From Bugulina stolonifera (lineage: Eukaryota > Bryozoa > Gymnolaemata > Cheilostomatida > Bugulidae), in the NCBI GenBank assembly GCA_935421135.1, contig OW285191.1, positions 4,580,719-4,644,718 of the forward strand: 64,000 nucleotides of DNA, in the 5' to 3' direction. Numbering within the stretch: the first letter of the stretch is position 1; the number at the start of each line of letters is the position of its first letter. The notes beneath the pieces are model-generated. The model did not search any database. It saw nothing but the letters and a program-made list of their open reading frames with translations, and had not been told where the DNA came from. The translations under genes were made by a program, and so were the position numbers. Below are positions 38,401 to 50,396 of this stretch, one piece after another.

Positions 38401-41400
38401 TGAGTGATGGTTAGAGCAGGTGAGTGGTGGTTAGAGCAGGTGAGTGGTGGTTAGAGCAGGTGAGTGATGGTTAGAGCAGGTGAGTGGTGGTTAGAGCAGG
38501 TGAGTGATGGTTAGAGCAGGTGAGTGATGGTTAGAGCAGGTGAGTGGTGGTTAGAGCAGGTGAGTGGTGGTTAAAGCAGGTGAGTGGTGGTATTAGATTG
38601 TTAGATTTTCTGTTAACATGTAATACCAGCCTTTAGCCCATAAGCTAGAATATCTATTGGCAGCAGAGTTACAGGGGCTAAACAGAAGCTAAGCTACATG
38701 TATGTTAGCATATTGGCTCGATAGGTTTAATAGTATACAAACTTGTATAGTGTTGCTAGCATAAACTCTGTCTCTTAAATTAAGTGGCAGTATGACTTCC
38801 AGCTCGGCTCTTGAAGTAGGAGAGAATTCTAGGTTGAGTCCTCCTAAATTTTTGTTGCCAAATAATAGCGGCCGTATCACAGTTATATGCTAGTATATCA
38901 GTCCATGTACTCGTATATACATGTCCCCAAATAGTATTCAGTATTACAATTGTTTGCAGGGGATAGTTATTGTATCAGTGCTAGGTGATAGTGGCCGTAT
39001 TACAATATTGTATGACTGTTACCAGGTAATAGTAGCACTATCAACATACATGTAATACATTATTGTGTTACCAGGTGATAGTAGCACTGTCAGAGTATTA
39101 CATTATTGTGTTACCAGGTGATAGTAGCACTATCAGAGTGTTTTATGATTGTGTTACCAGGTGATAGTAGCACTGTCAGAGTATTGTATGACTGTGTTAC
39201 CAGGTGATAGTAGCACTATCAGAGAAGTCCAGATCTCACATTCCCTACAGGAACTCTATGATGACCTCAGTGTTAAGAGACTCTCTAGGAGGGAACTGTA
39301 TGACCACTATGATTGCTACGTGCAATGTAGAGAGGGCTAACATTGATGTGAGTACACACGTACTTAGACACTACAACTACTTTTAGTTTATTAGGTCAGG
39401 CACGGTGGTTCAACTCTCAGCTGCATCGCTGTGAGGGGTATCTATCTGGTTATTATCACCATCATATCTTATATTTATATTATTTTAAAGTTGGAGTCTT
39501 TAAATCAGATTTATCAGATTATTTGTATGTAATCCCTCGTCTGGCAGGAATCTATATCCACGTGTCGGTTTGCTCAACGCGTGGCTATGATAAAGAACGA
39601 CGCTCTGTTGAATGAAGAGATGGACCCCAGGCTAATGGTGGAGAGGCTAAAGAAGGAGGTAGAATTGTTAAAGGAAGAGTTGGCGATGGCCACAGGAGAG
39701 CAGAGGACTGGTGACCTCACAGAAGATGAAATTGCCAGGTAACGATTAAATTAGTGTGATGCTGCCTCGCTACATTGTGTAGCGTTGCTAGGTAACAAAT
39801 CTGTGTGGTCAATACAGAAAAAGTATCAGCACTTTATGGTATCTTTTGAGGTGGAGGCTACAACTGCTTGTGTGGGATTATTATTAACCTGTACTTAGAG
39901 ATCTTATATAATATGCCGTCCCATATTTTTAGTAGTTGATTTTGCTAGAAAAGAATTGTAACTTCGGTTACAGTAAATAACGTGTTTACGGCCGACCTCT
40001 AGAACATTATATATGTGTTAACGGTTAACAGGAAATCTCTTCAACCTACGCAAATCTGTATAGCTTTAGACTAAGTTCTTGTGACTATAATTTCTATTTA
40101 CTACACTATCTCCTCCTGAGTCAATTCTCTTGTGTCATTCTCACGTTGATGGCTATGTTGCACCCTATGGCTTTGTAAGGTGAAAATTTGCGTTTTCTGT
40201 TCAAAAGAGGAGACAATTCCTTGAGTTTAGACTAATCTCTGTCTACACTACATATGTCTACTTATACCAACATTGTGGAGAAGAGTAGCATGCTTAGAAT
40301 AAGAACAGACTCCACCACAATATACCCATTGATCTATTCACTCCTTTTAGGTGCAATGAAGCTGTAGAAAGCTATATAGAGGATAAGGATCCAGAGGCAA
40401 TACTTAACATTGGTGCTGACATGAGAAAGATACAGATGTGTTACAGGATATTGAAAGTAGGTCATTTAATTTCACATCATTGGTGGATATTTTAAGTAGG
40501 TCATTAGATCTTCACTGTTTTAATCGCACTATGGTGACTCTACGTCATCCCAATTAAAAGTTGGAGCCATTTTGAAGTAATATCGCCAGTTTTACTATTC
40601 TGAGTATTATGCTCTATTACTTTCTTATAGTCTCTTCCTTCCATTATGACACCTAATACTGTATGTGTAATTAATGTATAAGGTAACTGGAGTTCTCATC
40701 TCTTCGCGTTTCTGGCAAGAGTGGATAACTCTCTATCCTAGCTTAAATTATTTCCAGTCTTCTCCTAGTCTCATGTAGAATACCTATCTTGAATGTATTC
40801 GATATTCATGATTGAATAGGTCAAATGTATTCTATTTGTTTCCTTTCCTTCACATCATTTAATTATTTCTATGGTTGTTTAGACAAAGTTACTGAGTCGT
40901 CCCAAAGAAGCTCCGCCCACAGCAACGCCACCGGAAGAGGAGGAGACATCACACTATGACAAGATGGAGCTGAAGAAGCTACAGCACCTCCTTCTCCAGA
41001 GAGACAATGAGATCAGTACGTGTCTAGTATCACTCGAATATAAACACTAAATTTTTTGTTAGAACAACTGTATTTTCATGTGTAAACAGGGAAACATCGA
41101 AAATGTTTGAGATAAAATGAACCAACATTTCGTTTGCTTTTCCCAGCAAAATTTCCAGTCTAAGAGTTGACAACTTCAAGTGACACTTGAGGAAATTGTG
41201 GTTAAATTAGATGCAACATTTCTCACTTTCCGCCGCTGACAAGTATTTCAATAAGCAATTCCTCTATTCACTTGTAGTCACTGACTATTCTGTTAGATAT
41301 GTGAAAGTATTTACTCAATATAAATTTCTTATTTTCAGACATTTTGGTTAACATGCTGAAGAAGGAGAAGAAAAGAGGTGCAGAAGGTCGGACACACAAA

Positions 41401-44400
41401 AGCGAATCTATCAGTAGTCATGTGATGGCAAGTTTAGAAGGGTCAGCCTCTAGAGGTCATCACAGGTTGGAGAAACACAGTACTAGAGGTCAAGGTCACT
41501 TATCTGCCGAGTCAGCTGACTCACACAGTCACAGGTAGTGTATGATGGGACCTTATTTTGGGAAAATCATTTAAGGAGACTTTTTGAAACGGCATCATGT
41601 GAGGGGCCATGTGAACTGGTTGAACTAGTTGCTAAAACACCGATTGTATCCAATAAAAAACTCTCAAACCCATTTTTAAACCGCAAGGCAAATGGCGAGT
41701 TCACCGAGTGCTTTTTATGTTTGATGGTTTTATGCAGTGTCAATTATAATGATTTAAATATAACTGATTTTCAAGTACCAACAAAAGGAGACAATTGCTA
41801 AATAACACTTCACTAGATAAATATGATGCTATTAGCTGTAATTGTCTTTGATATAAGACACACAGTTGTCACCCTGTACTAGTAGCATGTCATGCTAACT
41901 ATGTATTATGGTTTCAGGTCAAATTCAAGGTCGCAAACACATGAACGTGTCTTAGAATCAGCCAATCACAATCAATACAGTTCACGGAAACAAAAGCAGC
42001 ACGCAGTCACCTCTAAACAGATATGTAAGTTAGAGCCTAGATATTTGATGTTGAGAAATCTTACCAAATATGGTGCTAAATTGTTTTGATAGTTTAAATC
42101 ATTATACTTATTATTAATTCTTTACGTACAGGGATTTTTATTTGTGAGCATCTTAGGATCTGTTTCCTTAAGTGGCTCGTTGCTGACTGCCGTTAGTAGT
42201 GGTTAATCAGTCTGGCCACTGGTACTAGATTACCAAAATGATCAGGGTTCAAGCCCCATCGCATTCCAACTAAATCCTTTGTCATGACCTCAATGATGTG
42301 TTCTTAGCAATAAGAATGTTGTAATGTAGAAATCATAGCCAAACCTCAATTTAGCCCTATTCTTTTCATCATTTTAGTGAATATTGGTTATTGTTTAGAG
42401 TTATGCTTCCCAATATAATGAGTGTAGTTATTACTCTATGTTATGTTGTTGTAGCCAGATATCTAATGTCATTGTAGTGGGGGATATGTCGGCTGGGAGA
42501 CAGGAAGCATTTGAGATATTTAAGAGGGACTACCATGAGAATAGTAAGATAGAGGAGAATAAATCACAGCTAAGACAGAAGTACTCTGAGGCTAAACGTC
42601 TTGGTGAACTTGTAAATAAAGACAGGGCGACGATAAGTATGTGTATAATATGTCATCTCCTATGCTATAATATATACTTACTTGTGTATATGTAGTAGAA
42701 CATGTCTTAGTAAATAGTGCAGTAATTTAGTACTCACTGTTGGGATTGTCCTCCCAGAGGTTTAAGTTAACTCTTGGTATGCCAGGGAGAGATTTAGTGG
42801 GTATTAATAACTTCAGCCTTTACCGTTCTCTGCTCAGCCAGTGACTCTTTAATTTATTTCTAGTATAGCGTATAATTGGAGTTGTCCATCCCTCAATTTG
42901 ACCCTATCCGTTACATTGAGTTTAAATATCGGGAACCAATCACAACATAGATAAACACTGTCAGTCGTAATCATAATGTGTGCATAATAACATTGCAAAC
43001 TTTGATTCTTCCTATTGCACTCTGTGATTGCTTATGTAGATAGAGGGGACAACTCCTAGTCAGTGAGATATTTTGCAAGAGTGAGTAGTGCCTAATGCGA
43101 TGTTGGTCAACTTGAACTTACATGTATATATTGTACATGCTGTGGTATATGACATACTGTTGATTTTACCATGCGTCTGGGGTTTATGATAATATAACAT
43201 ATCATCTGTAGATAAAGCTAAAAGCCAACTGGAGCACTATAGGGTGCAGAAAGCAATGCAAGGAGATACCAGTAACAACATGGATGATACAGAGTCTGAT
43301 TTGAAAGACGCGTTGGACCATGCTAAGCATAGGTAAGTAGGGGTGGGTCTTCTGTACACACCAGAGCCGTTTATTGTGAGAGTCGCGTCACTGGAGAACA
43401 TTATGATGCCATGTTGGGTCCGTTAGAACCAATCAAAATTGCTGATAGCAGGATTTGACCAATGTAATCTTTTGTGACTGGGTCCAATATGGCCCCTTGT
43501 TTACTTCCGGTGGTGTAACTCTCCCAATGAACAGCTCTGGACCACACACTACACTCTGGTTGTAAAGCAACGTATGAGCAGATCATGTTGAATCACATGT
43601 TAGTATTAGACTACAATTTAGAAATGTAGTTTTAAGGGGAGACGACTCTGAACATACCAATATTACCTTTAGTGGCTGATTTTATCATTTTACTTCTTTT
43701 TGCTGCAGAACTGTGAATTCTTTAACGAATAGCCACTTGCATAGTTTCAACTGTTGCGAATCTTTTCTTCACCACTACTTCATTACGTTCCGTGAATACA
43801 AACCACGGCCTCCATTCAACATGCGGTTCTTGTCCGACTGGGTGTCTTTGTTTATCCAACTATTTATTATTTTGTCATTTTCTCAAACAATTCCATTTTT
43901 ATTCCTTCAACATACATGTAGTTGGTTGACATCATTGTATCAAGTGAACTTTTGAAACCAATGGTGGTAGATTTTCCAGATTCATGAGCTCATCTCTTCT
44001 AATGAGTAGAGTATATATTTGACTCACATTACCCTACACAGGTTCACCATGTCTTACCAGCGTACATGACTAAATACATAGATGTACATAACCACCTATA
44101 CAAATATAATACATAACTTGTACATATGCACATGGATGTCTATATTCTACTCACCTGACTCTAGTTACAAGGAGAAGTTTGCTCAGCTCAAGTCTCTCAA
44201 GACAGAAACAGAGCATCTGCAGCACTACTTAGAGAGAAGTAAAGTGAAACTGATGAAAGATTTTGAATTCTGGTGGGCGGAGCAAATGAGCCAATCAGAG
44301 CCACACAATCCTCTTGATCATCAAATCAAGTAAGGCCAATAATACGTCATGTAAAGACAGTAATACGTCTTGTAGGGACAGTAATACGTCTTGTAGGGAC

Positions 44401-46750
44401 AGTAATACGTCTTGTATGGACAGTAATACGTCTTGTAGGGACAGTAATACGTCTTGTAGGGACAGTAATACGTCTTGTAGAGACAGTAATACGTCGTGTA
44501 GGAACAGTAATACGTTGTGTAAGGACAGTAATACGCCAAGTAAGGACAGTAATACATCTTGTAGGGACAGTAATACGTCATTTAATACCAATATAGTGCA
44601 TCATATAGATACAACAATGTACTTATCCTGCTAATACATCTAGATGATGCATGTCAACCTCCAGACACAAACATTAGTTATCTGATTTACTTTCTATTCT
44701 ACACCTTCGATAGTATTCGGTATGTTCTTGTATGCCACAAAATTGACTTGTAAGTTAGAGTAATTTTTATTGTGCGATTCTAATAAAATTAAATGGTTTG
44801 AGATAATCTTTAAGGAGATTGATGATTTTAAAATATGTTGTGTTTGCATTAACTGGGTTTCTGTTTTTAAGGGCGGCTTGGAGAACACCCCCACCTTCGG
44901 GAAGTTCTGCTGCTAGTCATCCAGCTGCTAACTCATTGCCTTTGGACCCTCGGTCTGCTGGCGTACCAATGAGGGCGACCCAGGTACCACCCCTAGCGCT
45001 GACCACATCGGGCTCTACATTTATTAAACCCGGACACAGGTACAAACTACAAGCTACATGTATGCATATTGACTTCCTATTAATGACAGAGTAAGAGCTC
45101 TATTCCATACAAATACACATCTGTGATTACATACGGAGACTGATAAATCCTACATAGCCTCGCTTCCTAACAAACAAGGAGTCACAATACTCAGTGAATT
45201 GGTGGGACTGCTGATTGCTTTCATACAGGCACTTCTATCCATACAAGGGTGCATTATTTTATTTAACTGCTATAAATATTAGGTGACTGTGGTATCTTAA
45301 ACGGAGTCATATGTTAGCTACATGTTTGTACCTGCAACTACAGCTTGGCTATCGCATATTATAGTATTTAGAGAGTGAGAGAGCAATTCAAGTAACTACA
45401 ACACCTGACATTGAAATAGAATGCATTTGGCGTGTTGATGACATGGTATTATCATACGTTTACAGAGATGCCAGACTCGAGTTAAAGACTCTCACTTGAG
45501 TTAATTCAAGCAACATTTTATGGCTAATTATAAAGACTCGTAACTTGAATATACAGCTGTTAAAAACTTGTAACTTGAATTGTAATTCAATTATGGCTAT
45601 GATCAAAGACTCTCAACTCCCACATCATTACAGTGAAATATTCAATAACTCGAGTTTTCATTGGGCAGCTGTGAATTGTAATGAATAGAAATAATCACAG
45701 TTATAACCACCAACCACAACCACAATTATAACACATTTTACACTGAAACTGTGACATTTTGCTTTGAAATTTGAACTTCTACCACCATTTCCTAACAAAA
45801 TTTCACCATAAGCTAAACAATAACCCAATAACTCTATAAAAAGACTCGAGTTAAACAAGAAAAGAATTGAATTGAAACTTGCTTGTAGTTAACTTGGATA
45901 ACTTGACAAAAACTTGAGTTTCTAGGAACATGTAAATTTTTAACTCGTAACTTGAAAGTTTTGATCTGTCGCTGAAAGAATTGACTTGTAACCTGAAGAG
46001 TCACAACTAAGAGTTGGCCATGGAAACTTGAGTTTCCAAAATAAAACTTGCACACATCTCTGTTAAACATTTAATATAATAATATAATATATTATTATTT
46101 AATATTATCAAATTTATTTTCAGTGCAAGTGGTCACATGTCATTAAACTCTGCATCTTTGACATCTCTCGAGTCTAGTAATGTGCATCAGAACACGGGCT
46201 ACACTCAGCAGGTGCTTAACAGTCGTGAGTCGCACAAAGCACCTGATGCTCAAATGCCACAGACCCAGCAGGCATCAATCTCTGGCATACAGTTGACAGG
46301 TGATGCCGAAGTTGATGCTAACATTATGGCATTTGTGAAGGCCAGAAGCACAGCAAAACAGCTAGGTGAGTGTGTGCATGTTTTGCATGTTACTCTGTTC
46401 ATTTGTGATAACAATATACATAACACCACTATCGTATGGTTCAAGTTGTAAAGAGCACACAGATTTCTTTTATGTTTTGCTGATGTAAATTTATATTAAA
46501 AGTACATGACGAGTTGTTCTGTTGATATCTTTGTATTCCAATAATTGTCCAGTTATCATCATCAGGCGAAGCAATGATGGTAACTGAATATTTGTCGACA
46601 TAAGGATAACAACAAAACACGTCTCATATCAATCTTTACCCACACAAGTCAACTCTGTTGTCTTAATTTTGGTTTCTTTGCACTTAGAACTATCTCTGTA
46701 AATTGTATTCATATTTTGTAGCTCAATCAAAACAAGGATCGAACTGGTAG
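29451..46750 (+). CDS. KIF6: kinesin-like protein KIF6 (20 exons)
   Basis: Microtubule motor of the kinesin-9 family, linked to motile cilia. 866 aa; human KIF6 is about 814. Exons: 29451-29510, 35397-35506, 35904-35978, 36159-36306, 36618-36727, 37154-37283, 37900-38018, 38292-38379, 39204-39347, 39548-39738, 40351-40456, 40883-41015, 41339-41534, 41918-42024, 42478-42636, 43212-43332, 44165-44329, 44872-45039, 46124-46365, 46722-46750; all phases agree. It starts [14 protein letters not shown], as KIF6 does. P-loop GQTGSGKT at 95-102, switch I NQASTRSH at 215-222, switch II LVDLAGSE at 246-253. KIF6-specific tail blocks follow: [32 protein letters not shown], and an end close to KQ-x-x-GSN. 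Intron 1 is 5.9 kb. Convergent with the HMG gene 650 bp downstream. Confidence 0.95.
29875..29953 (+). repeat. partial duplicate of KIF6 exon 1 end and donor
   Basis: 29875-29918 repeats 29490-29533: the last 21 coding bases of exon 1, the GTGTGT donor and the first intron bases. 29919-29953 then repeats 29574-29608. The copy lacks the exon start, so it is not a second first exon. Confidence 0.9.
29954..32986. other. KIF6 intron 1, first part
   Basis: No exon found. A block beginning GGCATGCCATACCTGTC near 30133, with AAAGGAGAAATTCACAAAT near 30550, recurs inverted at 34430-34546. 32400-32800 is rich in AGT/TAG simple words. A minus-strand 97-residue frame at 31747-32040 has no recognised motif. 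Confidence 0.5.
32987..33073 (+). mobile_element. hAT-like MITE, 87-bp deletion copy
   Basis: CAGAGATG...CATCTCTG with only the two ends of the family left. Flanked by a perfect 8-bp direct repeat TTTTTTTC (32979-32986 and 33074-33081), the target length expected for hAT elements. Confidence 0.85.
33253..33407. mobile_element. small MITE with 15-bp TIR
   Basis: AAAAAGACAGTTCCA at 33253-33267 and its reverse complement at 33393-33407. No convincing target duplication. Confidence 0.55.
33691..33830. repeat. 29-bp minisatellite, 5 units
   Basis: Units of the type CTGAGAGTCACTGCTAGCTC plus CGAATCTGA, with a shorter first and last unit. It lies in KIF6 intron 1. Confidence 0.9.
34430..34546 (-). 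repeat. inverted relative of the 30133 repeat
   Basis: Read on the minus strand it begins GGCATGCCACATACCTGTC and later has AAAGGGGAAAATCACAAAT. It shares both end words and their order with 30133-30570. Probably two members of one dispersed non-autonomous element. Confidence 0.5.
35627..35713. repeat. ACATACGTATTAT short tandem repeat
   Basis: About six imperfect ACATACGTATTAT-type units in KIF6 intron 2. Confidence 0.85.
38371..38590 (+). repeat. 11 tandem copies of the KIF6 exon 8 donor
   Basis: Eleven 20-bp units TTAGAGCAGGTGAGTGRTGG. The first unit is the real exon 8 end (through 38379) plus its donor GTGAGT. Each further unit carries the same AGAGCAG/GTGAGT junction; the only variants are G/A at one site and one A in the last unit. 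Confidence 0.98.
39019..39223 (+). repeat. tandem copies of the KIF6 exon 9 acceptor
   Basis: TTACCAG followed by GTGATAGTAGCACT (or a variant) occurs at 39019, 39068, 39111, 39154 and 39197; the last is the true acceptor. Spacing is 43 bp, and 49 for the first. Each unit repeats the acceptor and about 20 bases of exon 9. A weaker relative starts near 38980. Confidence 0.95.
44330..44581 (+). repeat. 12 x 21-bp array starting at KIF6 exon 17 donor
   Basis: Unit GTARGGACAGTAATACGTCTT. The array begins exactly at the GTAAGG donor of exon 17 (44330), and several later units keep GTAAGG or GTAAAG. The 21-bp period leaves several frames open, so the long frames here (repeats of DSNTSCR) are artefacts of the repeat. 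Confidence 0.98.
45463..46062 (-). mobile_element. hAT-like MITE, copy 2 (inverted)
   Basis: 600 bp, in KIF6 intron 18. Same family as 27513-28087 in opposite orientation, with CAGAGATG and CATCTCTG ends. The flanking 8-mers do not match. Confidence 0.75.
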
Positions 46751-47218
46751 TCAAAACCTCATTCTGCATGGAAGAAAAGATGGCTGACTATCGACAGGAA
46801 TTCCCAGATAAGATTGATTATCAATATGCAGTTGTTATAGCTTCAACTTGTAAAAATTTAATTACTGGTTGACGGTATTTTATTTTCCTGTTGAGGTATG
46901 TCCACTGACTATTTAGTGAGTAGGAGGTAATGGTGTCCAATCCTCATCTTCTGATCACCCTACTCACTCGGTCTGATTTTCAAACACCGAATAGCCATAA
47001 CGCTATAGACATGTAACCGACTCATATGCATATTATCTCAGTTTTATGATGTTTCTGACCTGCTGTGTACTGTATTGAACACTTCTACTTTCCAATACCG
47101 TCCAGAAACTTTACTATTATAAGCTACATAATTATGTATTTTGTAAACATAATCATTTGAAATATTTAATTATTGTGTATTTATTATTAATTTATATCCC
47201 GACAATCGAATTGAACAG

Positions 47219-47308
47219 ACAATACAAGACATGAACGAACAGCTCAGAAGTTTCTTTACTCAGCTACATGAATCATATATACCTACACTAGTTGATACTA
47301 CTCTACAT
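47219..47308 (+). CDS. orphan candidate exon, unassigned
   Basis: Thirty codons opening after an AACAG acceptor and closing with CAT/GTAAGT, a strong donor. Encodes a helical stretch: TIQDMNEQLRSFFTQLHESY, then IPTLVDTTLH. An ATG at 47231 could make it a first exon. It lies between KIF6 and the convergent HMG gene and fits neither: phase 0 does not continue KIF6 exon 19. No partner exon was found. Confidence 0.3.
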
Positions 47309-47402
47309 GTAAGTGCCTGTATAGTCTAACTGTATCCACTGCAGGGAAGAGCAACTCTTGCTATGTTCATTTGTTACAATATCCTAATTTGGAATTTAGT
47401 AG

Positions 47403-49407
47403 TTATCTTCTCTGTGATTTTCCAGTTGAACGGCCTTTACCTCCCTTAACTGGCCGTCTTTTAGCAGTTGTCGTTCTGCGTTTGGTGCTGACAGTTCTAT
47501 TTGGTAGTTTTGCTTTGTTACGTTTGCCAGGCTGTGGCTTATTGCCAGACCGAGTAGAGGCTGATGGTTTACTGCCAGACCGAGTAGAGGTTGATGGTTT
47601 TCGTGTCGTTTGCTGTTTTATCTGAAGCTTCTTTTGTTTCTTCTGCCAAAGAAAGAGGTAGTTTACATTACATAACATTATCAAACCTTGTGTTTATTTG
47701 ATGACTTACCTACCTGCATACTGGCACACTTGACCTACTTACTGATGCAATGGTTATACTTTATATACACATCTAAATAACTTGAACCATGGCTTTATAC
47801 TCTCTTTATGCACTGCAGGATGGTGGTGACAGTGCATAAGTACAGTATATTGATGCTAAATATAATACATAGGATGTATTTTGATGTCATTAGGCAATAG
47901 TATAGACCAATATGGATAGCATCTAGCTCTTGACCAGATATTTATCGATTGCTTTATGCAGTAGAAACTATTGGTGACCTACTAGACCATTACTCTTAAT
48001 GGCAAATGCCCACCTTGTACTCTCCAAGCTTCTTGTGGAACTTTGTGCTGTTCTTTCTGGCCATTCTCTCATATGGCTGCCTCTCTGCTCCAGACAATGT
48101 TTTCCATGCAAGGGCTCCTAAGATGCAAGGCTGAGTATTAATATAGCTTCACATTTACATTTGTTGGAATACAACTTCAATTTTAAGCTCGAGTTTTGTG
48201 AATGTGGTAGTAATGAAATTTGTGATGTTTATACACCAGCTGGAAACGACATATTTATTCGTTTTTTGATTACTTTGAAATTCAGTCATGTGTGTTATGA
48301 TTTAAACGTACCGTTGGTAACCATTTCTCTCACGTCCCAGTTTCTGTTGGAGTTTCTTTTCCTGAAGTCTTGCATGAAGAGCATGTATGCAGAAAGAGGT
48401 TTCTTTGGCCTGTTGGGATCTCTTTTCACTTTCTTACTAGTTGAGGGCTGCTCTGCTAGACTTTGCTTTCCTTTGCACGCTTTTACTTTCTCCTAAAGCA
48501 TAATATTCACATCCAATAGACTGTTATAAACTATATAGATGATGGTCAAGCACTAGTCAGCCGACATTATTACCATCTTTGTGACCTCTTAGACCGATAT
48601 AAAATTCCGTATACAAATTCTAAGATAGGATTTCATTTGGCAGGAGGAAATCATACTCCAATTTATTAGCTCACCCTGGAAAATTACGAATTTGAGTTTG
48701 GTTCTGACTGCTATGTTCATGACACTGATGAGTCATATTAATTGGTTGAAACTGATTTGTTGGTTCGTTTTGTTAAAATGGGGGAAACTATCGATGACTA
48801 ATTATAAGTTCCATTGATTACAAGTACTGCAGTAGGCAAACAGCTGCATCTTCTGCACCGGCACTCTGTTAGTTACCTTGTATTTGTTGAACTCTCTAGT
48901 ATACTTCTCCTTCAGCTTTAGAGATTTATCTTCGTATGGAGCTTTCTCACGGCTGGACAGACTTCTCCAGACAGAAGCTCCTTTCTGTGTCATCTCAGTG
49001 GTAGAGTAGCCTCTGCAGCTGTTCGCCTTCCGGAACTCTCCCAGAAAGAGCAGGAAAGCCGACATGTACCTAGAAAATCGCCAGCTTGTTGTCAGTTATT
49101 TTAATATTTGGCTGTTTGTTCAAAAATGGACATCCTAGTTGCAAATTAGTTAAAAGTAAGGAAAATTCATAATTCTGAATTTATTGGAGGAGGTCAAAGA
49201 TGCATTACATGTTCAGTGCTTCATGTATTTCCTTGTACTATCACAATGGCAACCTCAGCGCACAAGTACACTGAGTTACCCAAAATTCTGTTGCTGATGT
49301 ACCCAGAATGCATTGTTACAACGCTCAGATTTGTAGTTCAATTAATACTACTTAGGTAAAACTCACTTTTTAGGTCGTTCAGGATCTCTCTTTGAACTTT
49401 TCACCAT
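47403..49407 (-). CDS. two-box HMGB-like chromatin protein (5 exons)
   Basis: DNA-bending nuclear protein of 252 aa. Exons on the minus strand: 49407-49367, 49069-48877, 48492-48312, 48117-48014, 47642-47403; phases all agree, and the start codon gives MVKSSKRDPERPKK directly before box 1. HMG box 1 is about 8-78 (RPKKYMSAFLLF...KYTREFNKYK), box 2 about 102-173 (RPKKPLSAYMLFMQDFRKRN...FHKKLGEYK). Residues 174-252 form a very basic Lys/Arg/Ser/Thr tail with two TRSGxKPxxSTRSG-like repeats. HMGB1-3 of vertebrates end in an acidic tail; this one is basic, closer to mitochondrial/nucleolar HMG proteins or to HMG proteins with histone-H1-like tails. Divergent from the membrane-protein gene 1 kb away. 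Confidence 0.88.
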
Positions 49408-50396
49408 CTTGTTGCTGATGTAGCCACCGTATTATCTCTTTTTTGGAATAGATTGATTGTGCCAAAGGAAATACCTCTGAATTCAAGGACTGAGTTGCTA
49501 TCAACCTTACTCCAATACCAATGATGTCATAATAGTATAGATATTCTAGGTATTCAAAACCAGTTAAAATGTTTAGTTTTGGCTTCATCACTGCGACATT
49601 TTTCTTATCAATGATAGTCCATTGTAAACTACAATGTCATAATTTGCAATATGTTGAGGCATGTTAGCTTATGATTGACCATTATTTGTATACTTTGTAC
49701 ATATATTATTATAATTACAGTATTGTCATCGTATTCACTTTGAGAATGATAGCAATAGTGTATTAATCTTGCCACAACACATACACTGTATGTGTAGATA
49801 TAGATGTAAGCTACATGTACATAAGATGTCTGTATTCCTGCCTTGTGTGTTTTGCGAACTTTACAAGCAGAAATATTACACAATAACCTTGTTTAAACTC
49901 ATAAATCTTCTCCTGATAACGCTAAATGTGTAAACATAATTTCCTACAGGTTTTAATCTAGTAGATTATGCCTGCTTGTCATAATCATTTGTGTACCCAT
50001 ATCACACAAAAGTAGGTGGTAGTACAACTAAAGGCTTGGCATGCACTTTAGGTATATACATGTAGAATCAAACATTTATAATAACAATAACTTCCCTAGA
50101 CTTTACTTAGCACTGCAACGGTATTATTTAGTTCTCTATATGGATTTCATTACGAAAAGAAAAATGGAGGACAACTTCTGCTGTCTGAAGTTTGAAAAAG
50201 GTGGCCAATGGCACTATTCCTGTTACCAACATAACATTTAGTATGAGAACAGGGATATTTTGTAATTAATTACTGCAAAGCAGTAATAATCTAATAAGAC
50301 AGTCATAACACTGTATTATTTCAGTGCCACTTGTATCGAATCTGCCGGAACCCACATTATTTGATTGTTAGACATAAGGCTTTATTCTCTTGTGCT

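Noticed and set aside
41538..41801. 87-residue frame in KIF6 intron 13
   Set aside because: No acceptor, no kinesin likeness, and exons 13 and 14 join in phase without it.
44295..44634. Repetitive DSNTSCR and [12 protein letters not shown] proteins
   Set aside because: Translations of the 21-bp intronic array; both strands are open only because the period is a multiple of three.
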